Of a DNA stretch of 64,000 bases, positions 25,611 to 36,327 are shown one piece after another (the stretch's first letter is position 1; each line of letters opens with the position of its first letter). Origin of the DNA: Chara braunii (lineage: Eukaryota > Streptophyta > Charophyceae > Charales > Characeae). The notes below the pieces were generated by a model. That model did no database searches. It worked only from the letters and a program-made list of their open reading frames with translations, and was not told the origin of the DNA. Location of the stretch: the NCBI GenBank assembly GCA_003427395.1, contig BFEA01000338.1, forward strand, positions 1,077,790-1,141,789. The letters are read 5' to 3'. The position numbers and the translations under genes were made by a program.

Positions 25611-26077
25611 GAGGTACTTATCAAGGAACAAAAGTCCTATCGGTCTCCTTTTTCTCTTTCCGTAAGTGGAGTTTGTGTGTGTGACGTTTGCACAGGTCAA
25701 GTTGGTTAAAAAAAAAAAAAAAAGGGGCTCTGCGGCCTCTGCCCATTGTACTGGATTCATTTTTTTCGTATCGAGGACTAAGCCTTGATGTACATTGTGG
25801 TTGTGGTTTCGTTCGTTTTGTGTCTTCTTGTTTTAATGTTTTCATTTATCTGTAGTTGATCTTGCGAGGTTACGAGGAGACGGGAATGATCACAAAAGTG
25901 ATGACGGTAGGAGATATGGAAGACGAGGTCGACATTCCAGGTAATAACAGAAGTGATGGTGCGACTGATCGTGAAGAACTCGGGACCCCTACCGTGGAGG
26001 GTGGATTGCGACCTCATGCGGGCTTCAGAAAAGCTGATCACATCTTCTTAACAGATGGCCATGCTGCGAAACAGTAA
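1570..26077 (+). CDS. Glycosyltransferase family 92 (GT92/DUF23) protein, 12 exons read, 5' end incomplete
   Basis: Joined exons: 1570-1719, 2666-2718, 3444-3552, 5031-5165, 8557-8601, 10132-10197, 10846-10967, 12385-12423, 14970-15072, 16124-16170, 17436-17523 and 25856-26077. All introns are GT-AG and all phases agree, giving 392 residues and a TAA stop. The order of conserved blocks is that of plant GT92 proteins: [12 protein letters not shown] (residues 16-27), NETW and CNYELFVKQ (72-92), the metal-binding DxD in HIDTDEL (113-119), [27 protein letters not shown] (236-241) and the CGC cluster (254-256). Family members are Golgi type II enzymes that transfer sugars, often galactose, to glycans; plant GALS galactan synthases belong to GT92. 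The exact substrate cannot be read here. The signal anchor and stem are missing, so upstream exons lie before 1570 or outside the window. All motifs are intact, so the gene is probably functional. It is unusual for its small exons spread over 24.5 kb. Confidence 0.88.
1720..2665 (+). other. GT92 intron 1
   Basis: 946 bp. Its first half is filled by the compound repeat at 1729-2221; 2230-2665 is plain sequence in which I saw no other element. Confidence 0.75.
1729..2221 (+). repeat. Compound minisatellite/microsatellite, five units
   Basis: A block of about 37 bp beginning TGCGGATGTTTGTCTGCAGG and ending GGAGACGC recurs five times (near 1729, 1842, 1949, 2056 and 2196, the last truncated). 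The copies are separated by CA and GA runs of different length. One unresolved base lies at 2054. The array starts 9 bp after the exon 1 donor. Confidence 0.9.
2666..2718 (+). CDS. GT92 exon 2
   Basis: 17 codons plus 2 nt, between TGCAG and GTAAGG. It encodes [17 protein letters not shown], the short link before the NETW block. The split codon AG|C makes the Ser of S-R-I-W-N-E-T-W. Confidence 0.85.
2719..3443 (+). other. GT92 intron 2
   Basis: 725 bp. No repeat or coding element recognised. Confidence 0.7.
3444..3552 (+). CDS. GT92 exon 3
   Basis: 1 nt plus 36 codons, acceptor CAG, donor GTGAGT. It encodes [20 protein letters not shown] and continues [16 protein letters not shown], the most recognisable plant GT92 block. 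Confidence 0.92.
3553..5030 (+). other. GT92 intron 3
   Basis: 1478 bp. It contains a short duplicated motif (TTCTATTCGAATA at 3710-3745; GAATACNATGCATATGC at 3759 and 3818), homopolymer T runs at 3902-3919 and 4020, and an AT-rich patch near 4540-4585. Nothing else recognised. Confidence 0.65.
5031..5165 (+). CDS. GT92 exon 4 with the DxD motif
   Basis: 45 codons, phase 0-0, acceptor TTTAG, donor GTGAGT. It begins [15 protein letters not shown], containing the catalytic Asp-Thr-Asp that binds the metal and nucleotide sugar, and ends in the conserved FPNY. Confidence 0.93.
5166..8556 (+). other. GT92 intron 4
   Basis: 3391 bp. It holds a CA run (5862-5880), a T run plus GA microsatellite (6280-6358), and 6690-6960 with degenerate repeats around CTTGTATACATTC and CGAGAACACAG. 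No coding element was recognised. Confidence 0.65.
6303..6358 (+). repeat. (GA)n microsatellite
   Basis: About 26 uninterrupted GA units directly after a T run and a short GT run. Confidence 0.95.
8557..8601 (+). CDS. GT92 exon 5
   Basis: A 15-codon microexon, phase 0-0, acceptor TGCAG, donor GTGAGT. It reads [15 protein letters not shown], matching the segment that follows FPNY in plant GT92 proteins. Confidence 0.87.
8602..10131 (+). other. GT92 intron 5
   Basis: 1530 bp. The last 120 bp contain a partial duplication of the exon 6 acceptor (10013-10034). Nothing else recognised. Confidence 0.7.
10132..10197 (+). CDS. GT92 exon 6
   Basis: 22 codons, phase 0-0, acceptor TTGCAG, donor GTGAGA. 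It reads [20 protein letters not shown] then KE. A near copy of the acceptor and first bases lies about 110 bp upstream (10013-10034) but does not continue in frame. Confidence 0.88.
10198..10845 (+). other. GT92 intron 6
   Basis: 648 bp. It contains a C run (10395-10404) and a 25-base T run (10670-10694). No other element. Confidence 0.7.
10846..10967 (+). CDS. GT92 exon 7
   Basis: 40 codons plus 2 nt, acceptor AGCAG, donor GTAAGC. It encodes [16 protein letters not shown] and [12 protein letters not shown], conserved substrate-site blocks of the family. Confidence 0.93.
10968..12384 (+). other. GT92 intron 7
   Basis: 1417 bp. It holds a roughly 75 bp duplication (about 11252-11395) with TCGATTGCTTTCATAT, then the 13 bp tandem array at 11435-11512, and a G run (11990-12002). 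Confidence 0.7.
11435..11512 (+). repeat. 13 bp tandem repeat, six units
   Basis: ATTGAAGATACTG repeated six times with single-base variants at the tenth to twelfth positions. Confidence 0.93.
12385..12423 (+). CDS. GT92 exon 8 (39 bp microexon)
   Basis: 1 nt, 12 codons and 2 nt, acceptor CAAAG, donor GTAAGC. It encodes [13 protein letters not shown]. The exon is required: without it the conserved VLHYTY block would be missing, and its phases fit exons 7 and 9 exactly. The acceptor lacks a long pyrimidine tract, so recognition may be weak. Confidence 0.82.
13120..14180 (+). repeat. Dispersed repeat, copy A
   Basis: Shares an ordered series of matches with 17570-18610: TGTACCCGATTGAA / TGTACCTGATTGAA, AATTGAAATC-type sequence, a GTCTTCTTCNTCNTC block, CAGCTATGG motifs, CCTAGACCTA and GGGATCAAG. 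Both copies are in introns of the same gene and in the same orientation. Nature unknown; no terminal repeats identified. Confidence 0.6.
13979..14131 (+). repeat. 82 bp tandem duplication
   Basis: Two almost identical units, each containing CACACCTTTAACAAGGCAAA and ending CAAACAGAGACTACTA. Confidence 0.9.
14225..14515 (+). repeat. Tandem duplication of about 150-165 bp
   Basis: Two units share CTTAGTGTACC..CCACTGGGAAACTGGGAT and CGGAGCTTGCAGCATTGGG-type sequence, with scattered substitutions. Confidence 0.85.
14970..15072 (+). CDS. GT92 exon 9
   Basis: 1 nt plus 34 codons, acceptor CTCAG, donor GTAAGT. It encodes [20 protein letters not shown] and then the [11 protein letters not shown] block; the Cys residues are conserved in plant members. 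Confidence 0.93.
15073..16123 (+). other. GT92 intron 9
   Basis: 1051 bp. It contains a diverged tandem pair of about 120 bp (15390-15625) marked by CACCTCATAATTT, ACTTGTATACATTC and TAGAAGCTCACGAATCT in each unit. Nothing else recognised. Confidence 0.7.
16124..16170 (+). CDS. GT92 exon 10
   Basis: 15 codons plus 2 nt, acceptor TGCAG, donor GTATTT. It reads [15 protein letters not shown] with a split Trp codon (TG|G). The frame stays open past the donor, but the family then needs W-Y-K-K-R-V-V-W, which only exon 11 supplies. Confidence 0.82.
16171..17435 (+). other. GT92 intron 10
   Basis: 1265 bp. The second half is the 100 bp minisatellite (16862-17435). The first half holds a roughly 60 bp imperfect repeat (GCCACTGTC.GCTATTGCCTG near 16416 and 16455). 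Confidence 0.7.
16862..17435 (+). repeat. 100 bp minisatellite running into the exon 11 acceptor
   Basis: The motif CATGACC recurs at 16923, 17023, 17102, 17202, 17302 and 17394, followed each time by a TTGTG-rich segment. Two alternating unit types (TGACTGG and CGCACAGG/CGGACAGG) suggest a higher-order pair. The last unit supplies the pyrimidines and the TCCAG of the splice acceptor. Confidence 0.92.
17436..17523 (+). CDS. GT92 exon 11
   Basis: 1 nt plus 29 codons, acceptor TCCAG, donor GTACGG. It encodes [20 protein letters not shown] and ends MRIFAPQ, matching the family's C-terminal block. The acceptor sits at the end of a 100 bp tandem repeat. Confidence 0.9.
17570..18610 (+). repeat. 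Dispersed repeat, copy B
   Basis: Diverged second copy of the repeat at 13120-14180, same orientation, with the same order of matching blocks. No intact reading frame. Confidence 0.6.
20346..20383 (+). repeat. (CT)n microsatellite
   Basis: About 19 CT units preceded by TGTC repeats. Confidence 0.95.
20475..21589 (+). CDS. Candidate alternative terminal exons (12a) of the GT92 gene
   Basis: Three blocks with matching phases: 20475-20706, 20845-20966 and 21425-21589, ending in TGA. The first opens [19 protein letters not shown] in the phase needed after exon 11. It lines up residue by residue with [19 protein letters not shown] at the start of exon 12 (25856). An acidic stretch rich in Asp (20573-20606) and two blocks of mixed composition follow, which I do not recognise. 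If used in place of 25856-26077, the protein would have 172 other C-terminal residues and the distal exon would be skipped. It could also be a decayed exon duplication. The first acceptor (AAAGTAG) is weak. Confidence 0.45.
22176..22420. mobile_element. Fold-back AT-rich element, possible MITE
   Basis: Inverted arms CTACAACCCTATATTTTA (22195) and TAAAAAATATAGGGTTGTAG (22342-22361) flank A/T-rich sequence. Each arm also forms its own small hairpin (22176-22200; GATCTTTCAAAGATC at 22361). No target duplication found, so the ends are uncertain. Confidence 0.45.
23281..23360. other. GC-rich palindromic patch
   Basis: GCCCGGCCGGGC and related G/C palindromes stand out from AT-rich flanks. The start CTAGGCTGGG resembles the end of the hAT-like MITE at 42697-42956, so this may be a fragment of the same family. 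Confidence 0.4.
23581..24610 (+). repeat. Purine tract: G-run, GAA/GGA repeats and a 180 bp higher-order repeat
   Basis: A run of 37 G (23770-23806) is followed by about 800 bp that is almost purely A and G. From 24000 a unit starting AACGGAAGAAGAAGAAGCTA recurs at 24001, 24179 and 24362 (about 180 bp period), each with an internal GGA array. The long open frames on both strands here are consequences of the repeat. Confidence 0.92.
24648..24930 (+). repeat. Two adjacent short tandem duplications
   Basis: A 74 bp pair containing GGGGGGCGACGGCGGGGTCG (24664 and 24738), then a roughly 57 bp pair containing GTTTGTTGGCTGGGTGAATT (about 24817 and 24868). Confidence 0.88.
25421..25612 (+). repeat. 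(GT)n, (GT)n and (GATA)n microsatellites
   Basis: GT runs at 25423-25479 and 25529-25567, and about nine GATA units at 25572-25610. Confidence 0.95.
25856..26077 (+). CDS. GT92 exon 12 (distal terminal exon)
   Basis: 73 codons and a TAA stop, acceptor TGTAG after a T-rich run. It starts [15 protein letters not shown], the block that follows the A-P-Q motif in GT92 proteins. The rest (about 55 residues, acidic then mixed) is not conserved. No AATAAA was seen close downstream. Confidence 0.78.
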   Translation: MILRGYEETGMITKVMTVGDMEDEVDIPGNNRSDGATDREELGTPTVEGGLRPHAGFRKADHIFLTDGHAAKQ

Positions 26078-28756
<2,679 letters not shown>

Positions 28757-31700
28757 TTGTTTTTGTGGACCTCTTTTATTGATTTTGGTACCTTCATTTT
28801 CTGGACTACTGGTACTTCATTTTGTGGACCCGCGCCGCACCCCTAGTAGTACGATCCTACCTGAGTGTATTCGACTCAGGACTATCACCCGGTCGGGGGC
28901 GACCTTCAGTTTTCCTTCAAGTGGCACTCTCATGCTCGGGCTTTTTCAACGGAGGTATGCCCGCCTCGCAGTGAGGTACATGCCGGGATTATGCCGTTGT
29001 TTTGTGGAGCGCATGTCTGCGATGCAAGAGTTGGGTTTTACACCTGCAAACCTGTGTGCGAGTGCGTTGGATGCAGCAATTGTGTTTTGCACCTGAAAAC
29101 CTGTGCTGCCCAAGCCACGATTGTGTTCGATATGGTTTGTGTATGAAACATGCCAATTCTGTCTGCACTCTTTCTCTCCTGCCTTGTCGTTTCAGAAGGG
29201 TGCACATGTGGCCACACTCTTTTCCTGGTTCACTCTGACGTCACTGATTGGGGCTCCCGACTCCGATGGGATGACCAATGTACCATGAAGAACTCTTTAT
29301 CCTGTGGGATGGGGGACAAGGCGTGGGATCACTATGAGCGAAAGGAATATGAAAATGTCCCTGTTCTTGATGTGTAAGCAATCGACGGGTCCGCTGTGAT
29401 TCTGCTAAGCAAATGATATTTGTTGACAGCGGCAGGTATCCAGCATAGCTTAATATCCGATCCATTTTGCTTCTCCCGGATTCATGCGGCCCATTAGAAT
29501 TTTCCGGAGGAGTTTGCGAAAAGATTTCTCTGCAGAGTAACTTTTCCGGATAGGGGTCAAAACTTGAATCTGATTTGCACAGACTTACTGAAGTGCCCTC
29601 CGAACCTATGTGCGAAATAGTTGGCGGGGTTTCACTGGATCAAGTGACCAGTTTCCCCCATGGACTTCCAGGCAACCTCAGGACACAGTTTGAAGTTTTG
29701 AGCTTTTTTTTTTTTTGGCTTTGAGTCCGTTGACCTTTGTTCTTAAATAGGAAAAACAAAAAGTCCAGGCGATCCGGAAACGAACACTTTCATTTTTTCT
29801 TTTCTAATGATAATGCAAAGTTTTGGCTGACATCGCAATTCGGAACAAATCAATCAGAAAAGCAGAAAGTAATAATTAATTGACGTAACCCCCCTATAAC
29901 CTTGTGTATGGTTCCCGAGCCAGGACCTGTTGAAGCCCAGGGGTGAAGTCCCACCGCCCAAGTTAAGTTTTGAAAACGCAACGGTGTGACACCATGTCGA
30001 CATTCGAAACAAGAAATTAAAAAAACTGACAAAAAAAAAGGCTAGAGAGAAACAGCTTTTCTCCTTATTTTTTTTTACGTAACTCGGAGAAATGAAGCAC
30101 GTCTGGAACGGTTGGAGTGAATGCCTCCGTGGAAAAGGGATACTCCCCGTGGTGAGCGGACAGGAGGTCACCATTCGCAAAATGGACAGGGAAAACATGG
30201 ATGCCCAAATGCGTTCATTGCCCAAAGAAGGAAGAGAGTTTGATGCGAGAGAGCCAAACACAGCTGTCAGAGTTCCTCTGTTTCAGGATGTAATGATGTC
30301 TAAAAGAACAAAAAAAGAAAAGAAAGGCACATAAGTTGAGAAATCTACCCCGGTGGGGGGGGGTGTAGGGGGCCAGGGTAGTTTTTCGAACTTGAAATGG
30401 TTTCCTGCCTAAACCGAAAGGGCTTTCACGTCAAAGAAAAAATCTAGAAAACGACCAAATCTAATATTAGGTTATTTTCCTGTATTTCGGTACCATTAGA
30501 TTTGCAATACATCAGCATCGAAGGCAGAGCTCCGTCCCAGCATGATACACATGATAGAAAGCCCAGCGTTGAGAAAGGGCGGAGGGACTTCAACCCAGGT
30601 TGGACTTGCATGCCGTTGTTCTTTATAGCTTTTTCCAGGGGGGTTTCAATCTCGTTGCCAATTGTTTGGAATTCCAAGTGATCAGAGATGATCCAGCTTT
30701 TCTGATTACCCAAAATACGTCAATAATGATCCGGGGGGGTGTCAAGCTCCTCTCCAAAAGTTGTTCAAAAATACATCAATAATGACCGTACGATGGATTC
30801 AGGCAAAGACGGTAGTGGGCTGCAGTCTTTTTGAATAACTAACCAGTTCCCCTCTCAGCCTCTACTACCAAGTACATCCTTAACGATCTCGATCACTTCA
30901 TGATCGTGATCCGGAGTCCGAAGACAGAACTTGTGAACGAAGGGGAGGCAACGAAGGGGAGACTGCTTGTACTCCGGCCCGTTGTCCACCGAGGGAACGC
31001 CGTGTCTGTAGCGGGCTATCCCCCTCAGGGTCAGTGCACCAGAGTGCCATGTTTTTTTGTTTTAGTGGGGCGGATGTGTGCAGCGTGTGGCAGAGATGAG
31101 CAATGGGTAGCCACACCGACATCGAGGTGCACCCACCGACCTAAAAGTCACTGGGGAAGGTGCGGTGGTCGTTATTAGTGGTGGTCCACATTAGCTGGCT
31201 GGGTTAACCCAGCCGATTGAGCTCTGCACTGATCTCAAGAAACAGCTGTGACTGGGCTCAACGCCATGAGGCCCAACGACCCACAGAAACAATCTGAAAA
31301 CTTCACGGGAAGCCAGCCTGGGTGGATGACAAGCATGTCAATGTTTCTTGGGTAACCCGAGTAGTTTTAACACACACCCCCCCGCCCCCCCTCTTCCTCA
31401 GGCCCCCCGTTTCCCCTTTCCTCTGAGGCACTGAAAGTGAGCCTTAGTTCTAATCTCACCTCACCGGACAGCCCGGTCCGTCCCCTATATCGAAACGCCT
31501 TTGATTTTGTGCCCACAGTGGACTCGTTTGACAGGCATCGCAAGATGGTGCAGCGAGGAAGAGACGGCACAACGACTCCCAAGAGCTGCAGGGCGTCAAG
31601 TACTGGCTGCCTTGCGGGGACCAGGGCCTGGGCACGCGCAGGCGGTATAGAGTTAGGTCTGGGGCCAGCTTGACGCAAAATTTTCTCTTTCGGGCGAGGG

Positions 31701-33021
31701 CAGGTTGGAATACAAAGACGAAATTGCGTGTCGGGCAGAGGTGATAACTCAGAAAAAATGCTCTTTGCTGTGTGGGTGTGCTTCTGTCCTTTCTCTGAAG
31801 TGCACTCTGCCAAAATGGTATCAGCTTGTAGTACTCCACTCATCGGCGTCGAAGGTGGGGAGAGCGTAAGCCCGTTCCCACTCATCCGGGTGGAAGGCGG
31901 ACTTTTGCGGCCGGGATGTCGTCGATAAATTTCGTTGACAGATTTCATTGGCTGCCCGTATTGCGTGTTCGGTCATCCGAAAGTCATGGCGAGGGGCCCG
32001 TGGATGATATACGGGAAAGGTACTGGTTGTTTAACATGCTGCATCTTTTGGGGCTTGGCTGCCTTAAGCGAAATGTGGTTGGCAACTGCAGCGAAGTATT
32101 TATGATTTTGCACTCCCAGCATCTGCCCGTGACAGACGGAAATCATCGGTAATGACCAATTGTTAATTAACAACTTGTCGTCCTCATTGGCGGGTTCATC
32201 TGGCAATGGGAAGGTCGATATCACATGCATGAAGTTCTGCATCCGGTCAGCCACTCTATCCGCTTTATATATCGGCACGAGGATTGGAATGGTATCGTCC
32301 CTGATGACCTGATCATGCCCTTTGTTTACTTTTGGCCTATATTTCAATGTCAATACCGTGTAGAGGGGAATGGCTCTCTGCAGTTCGTCTATGTTCTTGC
32401 GTTATTAAGTAACAGGTGAGTTTTCATGTGCTATTTCCTACGACATAGATTGATCCCCCATTTTTAAGGTCCCTTTTCCAACCCAATGTTGCCAATGAGG
32501 GATGTTTTCGATGGAGAAGTCTCTACCGTCTGTGTCCAGTATGTGTGGGTTGCCAGACAAAACAGTTGTCTTTTTTTTTTTTTTTTTTTGCCATCTCCCT
32601 CCACAATTGAATAATAAATATCCAGAGACTCCGCAATCCAATAATAGATGTCAACGGAGGGTTATGCTTCGACCATCGGCACTTCATGACAGGAAACGTC
32701 ATGTATGCCATAAAGAATCTATAACCAGCGCTGGCCTCCTTTTGGCTTGTGCCACCAGCCATTTTGCTCCGGAGGCTGAGCCCTGAAAGTTACGGCTGCA
32801 TCCAACCCGCATAGCTGGGAAATGTACTGGTGGATTTCACCTCACCTCGTATCGAGTAGCCTCATCTCTTTAAACTTGTCAGCGGTCTGTGTATGGTCCA
32901 GTAAGTGTTCATGGGCTTCATTTATCAAAGTGTAGATCCACTCTAGCAGGTGGACTGATCTTTTTAGAGGTCGAAGGTAAACTTCATGCATCCATACAAA
33001 CATCAAGAGCAGCGCGTTTAA
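28757..33021. other. Intergenic, no gene recognised
   Basis: A short Cys-rich frame (28865-29146) and a frame at 31367-31948 on the minus strand match no family I know. 29030-29110 contains a 57 bp partial duplication. Poly-A/T runs occur at 29706 and 32571-32589. TACTGG(T)TG(T)TTT(AA) motifs like the ends of the CCACCAGTACTTG family appear at 32011-32032 and 32820-32840. Confidence 0.5.
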
Positions 33022-33164
33022 ACCACCAGTACTTGTGCGATGCCTTAGCGTTAACGCTATGTGATTTCCGCGGCCGGCGGGCAGTCGATAAATCGAATCG
33101 ACAGCCTGCGCTGCTTTGAGATTTGGGCGGCCGGCGCGGCGTGCAGTGCCCAAGTACTGGTGGA
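33022..33164. mobile_element. 143 bp MITE of the CCACCAGTACTTG family
   Basis: Ends ACCACCAGTACTTG and CAAGTACTGGTGGA form inverted repeats that differ only at the first base, flanked on both sides by TTAA (33018-33021 and 33165-33168). No coding. The TTAA target resembles piggyBac-type insertion, but the termini do not identify a superfamily. Confidence 0.7.
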
Positions 33165-33683
33165 TTAACACATAAAACTTCAGAAGCAAGTGAGAAGGGA
33201 AGAGAAGAAGAAAAGGAGGGAGAAAAGGAAAGCATAGACGAAACCGACATGCTTTAGTAAATCCCGAAGGAGACAGGATGGGTTCATTAAGATAATCGTA
33301 AACAACAGAGACCCATTGAGCTCGAACCGAAAATAGACGGCGCGCCCATATCAATGATGCACATGTCGAGCAAACTGGCGGACGACCGTACATGTTTCAT
33401 CAGGCTGCCAGAGGTGGACTCATCAGGGGTCTACTCGTCACGAACTGAGCAAATATGTGTAGGATTGTGACTGAGGTCTTGAGCTGCTGAGGCCTGTGTG
33501 ATTGCCAAACCCCATTACTTCCCCACAAGAAAAAGAAAAAACAAGTGTGGAATTAAAAAGAAAAAAAAAAGGGAAAAAGAAAGGTCTCGAATTGTTTGCC
33601 AATGAGGATTGTGCGGGTATGGGGTGTGGCAGAATTTTTAGAGGCATTTATCAGCGGGTTGGTCCTGATTACCAGGGTTTAAA

Positions 33684-33835
33684 CCACCAGTCAGTACCTT
33701 ATGCGTCGATAATATTCGGAAGCCAAGCCGGATACTTCCGCCGTTTGTAAATTTCATTGACGGTTCGGTGTCTGTTACGGTCGTTGCCGGCGATTATTTC
33801 TGCCCGCGGCTGATATGCGGAAAATGTACCGGAGG
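33684..33835. mobile_element. 152 bp related MITE, more diverged
   Basis: Left end CCACCAGTCAGTACCTTATG and right end GCGGAAAATGTACCGGAGG are imperfect inverted repeats between TTTAAA copies (33678-33683 and 33836-33841). Internal AATTTCATTGACGG resembles the first copy. Confidence 0.55.
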
Positions 33836-34056
33836 TTTAAAAGTAGTGGGCCAATTATGACCTTTGGAGCTGATTTCGGGGGGTGGGTGACTGTACACCA
33901 TTATGTTAGTACCGCTTATGTTAGTACTTCCGAAAGCGGTGCCCGTTAGGAAACTTACGGGCCCCTACAGTAGTGTCCAAAATCATCTGACTACAAATAT
34001 TTCTATTCACTTTTGTTTCCACGGCGGATAGCTGGGCCAAGTACTGGTTGTTTAAA

Positions 34057-35578
34057 CCACCAGTACTTGGCACATACGTCGGCCACGGGCGGGCCGTTGT
34101 CATTAACGACCCGCAACTTCTGGGCTTCGGGGCAGCTTCAGGATGGGTTGTGTGTTGCTTTTTTGTTGGCCCAGCGTGGGGTTGGATAGATTCAATGACG
34201 CGGAGGTTTTGAGGTGCCCCTGCCATGAACTATACTGTGGATGTTGCTGGTTTTTCATGAGTGCCCGCCTTGTAACGTTAGCACTTTCTAGATTGTATCT
34301 GGCTGCAGTTGTGGGCAGAGTGGATGAATCTGAGGGCAACCACGCTCAGAGTTCGGTGTCCCTCTTCCCATTTTTTATATATTTATTTTTCCTTTTTTTT
34401 GGAAGAGTATCTGTGCTGCTTGTGCTTCCACTCCCTGTGTGAGTGATGGGAAGCAGTCAATGCGTGCCAACCGTTTCAATTCCAGTACTTCACTGTGACG
34501 TAGCACCGTCCAGCATGTATCTGGCAGCACCTCGCTGCAGCAGAGGCTGTATCTGAGGGCAATCACGTTCAGAGCTCGGTATCTCTTATCCCCTTTGTTT
34601 TTTTTGTTTTTTTTATTCGGCAGCAGTATTTGGCTGTTCATGCTTCTGCTCCCCGTGAGTGGCGGGGAGCATTCAATGCGTGACAACTGTTTCAATTCCA
34701 GGGTTTCATTGTGACATAGCACTTTTCAGAATGTATCTGGCTGCACTTCGCTGCAGCAGAGGATGTATCTGAGGGCAAACACTTTCAGAGCTTGGTACCT
34801 CTTTTCCCCTTTGGTCTTTTTTTCTTTGTCCTTTCGAAGATTCTTGGCTGTTTGTGATTTGGAGAGGCGGGGAGCATTCAATACCTGGCAGTGAGATCTT
34901 TCCAGCGCGTTTATTTATACACACAAATAACCATGGCAATACCGTGGGAAGTCGGTCGATTGTATGTAGAAAAGAAAGCAATTCAATGAACGCGAGTGCC
35001 TTCATACACCTTGTAACGACTGACTCGAAAGAGGAGAGCATGATTGATTTCATGCTAATACGCCAGTTATCACCCAATTTCATTTCAATTGAGGATCTAG
35101 TTAGTTCCCAAGGCGAGCGGCTCGACTGACTTCTAGTCGTCTTGGATCTAGCATATGAAGATGGAAAGCGTAGACAGATGACGTTGCCTTCTGCCTTCTT
35201 TCGGAGGTTTGCGAAGTTTAATATGTCCGCTTTCAAAACCGATGCCTTTCCACTTGGCTATACTTCAATGAGATAACGCGACCGACCAACGGCCTCCATG
35301 TCTTAGCTTAGAATTGTGTTTTTGTTTTTCAACTATTTGACTATACCATACAAACAACAATCGAGTATTTATGGCAAGACGACTATTGATTCTCAGAAAC
35401 AAGAAAACCATCCCCTCTTTACATTCCAGCTGCTGGCAGCAGGTCCAGAATAAGGGTCGCCCCCTGCAGGCTTGGCAACAAATGTCCCATCTTGGGTCCC
35501 GCGCCTGCAGGCGCGGCAAGAATCGGTGCGCAGGGCAGATGAAGGCTCGGCTTCAATAGCTGGGCCAAGTACTGGTTG
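34057..35578. mobile_element. 1.5 kb non-autonomous element of the same family
   Basis: Left end CCACCAGTACTTGGCAC; right end GGGCCAAGTACTGGTTG (inverted, two mismatches). Flanks are TTTAA (34051) and TTTGA (35579). It carries the 220 bp tandem array and no recognisable transposase. A further right end abuts at 34050, so two elements meet at one TTTAAA. Confidence 0.5.
34270..34900 (+). repeat. 220 bp tandem repeat, three diverged units
   Basis: GAGGGCAA..AC..TCAGAG recurs near 34332, 34553 and 34769. Each is followed by a T-rich stretch and a GGGNAGCANTCAATGCGTG-like segment, about 30% diverged by eye. Confidence 0.85.
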
Positions 35579-36327
35579 TTTGACCATGCATAATCGATAG
35601 CCAGGATGTGAAATATTCAGTTGCAGAATTCATCTGCGTGATCCATGGGTCCGTGCAGTTGCAGTCAACGTGGCCCTAGGCGGCGTTTTCGGAGGGAAGA
35701 TTGGTACATAAGGTATATCCAGAAACCTTTTTGGTTTTTCGTGCCGAGACTTGTCCCCTTTGGCAAGGACCTATGGGCAATACAGGCCATTGGATGTCAG
35801 AAACTGGTGTCGGAAATTGGGTTAATGACGGTTTGACCTCATGCTACCGGAAAACGAGGAAAGTTTAGGTGCAAAAAAACAAGAAGGTTTTTGTGCGGGT
35901 GGTTTCCACTAGTTATCCTCTTTTTGAAAAGGTGAATTATATTGCCAAATCTCTTGGTCTTTATCTTGCATACTCGACTGTCCATTCACTGAGAGTATAT
36001 TACTTTGTATGTTGTTTTGTGGGCATGAAAGCTATCTGGTCTTGGTGGATGAGGCAATACTAGAGGGATGTGAGCAACTTGTTGGTTGGAGATATTAGGA
36101 CTATCTTACAGGGTGTTGAGAGCAGCATTATTGGTTTGTAGTTCCTTTTCTTCCCCCCAAAAGCGACATTTGGCAACGAGGAACATGGCTCTTCCCCAAT
36201 TTTTAATGTACCATGGAGTGTCAAATTACGGTCAGTGCACATATACTGCTTTCAAGTTTTAATGCATTTCATTCGGTTTGGGCCTTCAGGCCATGTTCAC
36301 ATCGAGCACCCTATTCAATTAACCTAA
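35579..36327. other. Intergenic, nothing recognised
   Basis: Plain sequence without coding similarity. An orphan CATGTTCACA motif near 36291 resembles the ends of Harbinger-type MITEs. Confidence 0.5.

Larger units (their letters stand above)
17524..25855 (+). other. GT92 intron 11 (8.3 kb)
   Basis: Contains the dispersed repeat copy B (17570-18610), the candidate alternative exons (20475-21589), a CT microsatellite (20346-20383), a fold-back AT-rich element (22176-22420), a GC-rich palindromic patch (23281-23360), the purine tract (23770-24610), two short tandem pairs (24648-24930) and GT/GATA microsatellites (25421-25612). 18660-20340 has no recognised element. Confidence 0.65.

Noticed and set aside
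25421-25612. Possible CRISPR-like or regulatory array
   Set aside because: Simple GT and GATA microsatellites without spacers.
28865-29146. SET-domain histone methyltransferase fragment
   Set aside because: Only a loose Cys spacing matches; the SET motifs are absent.
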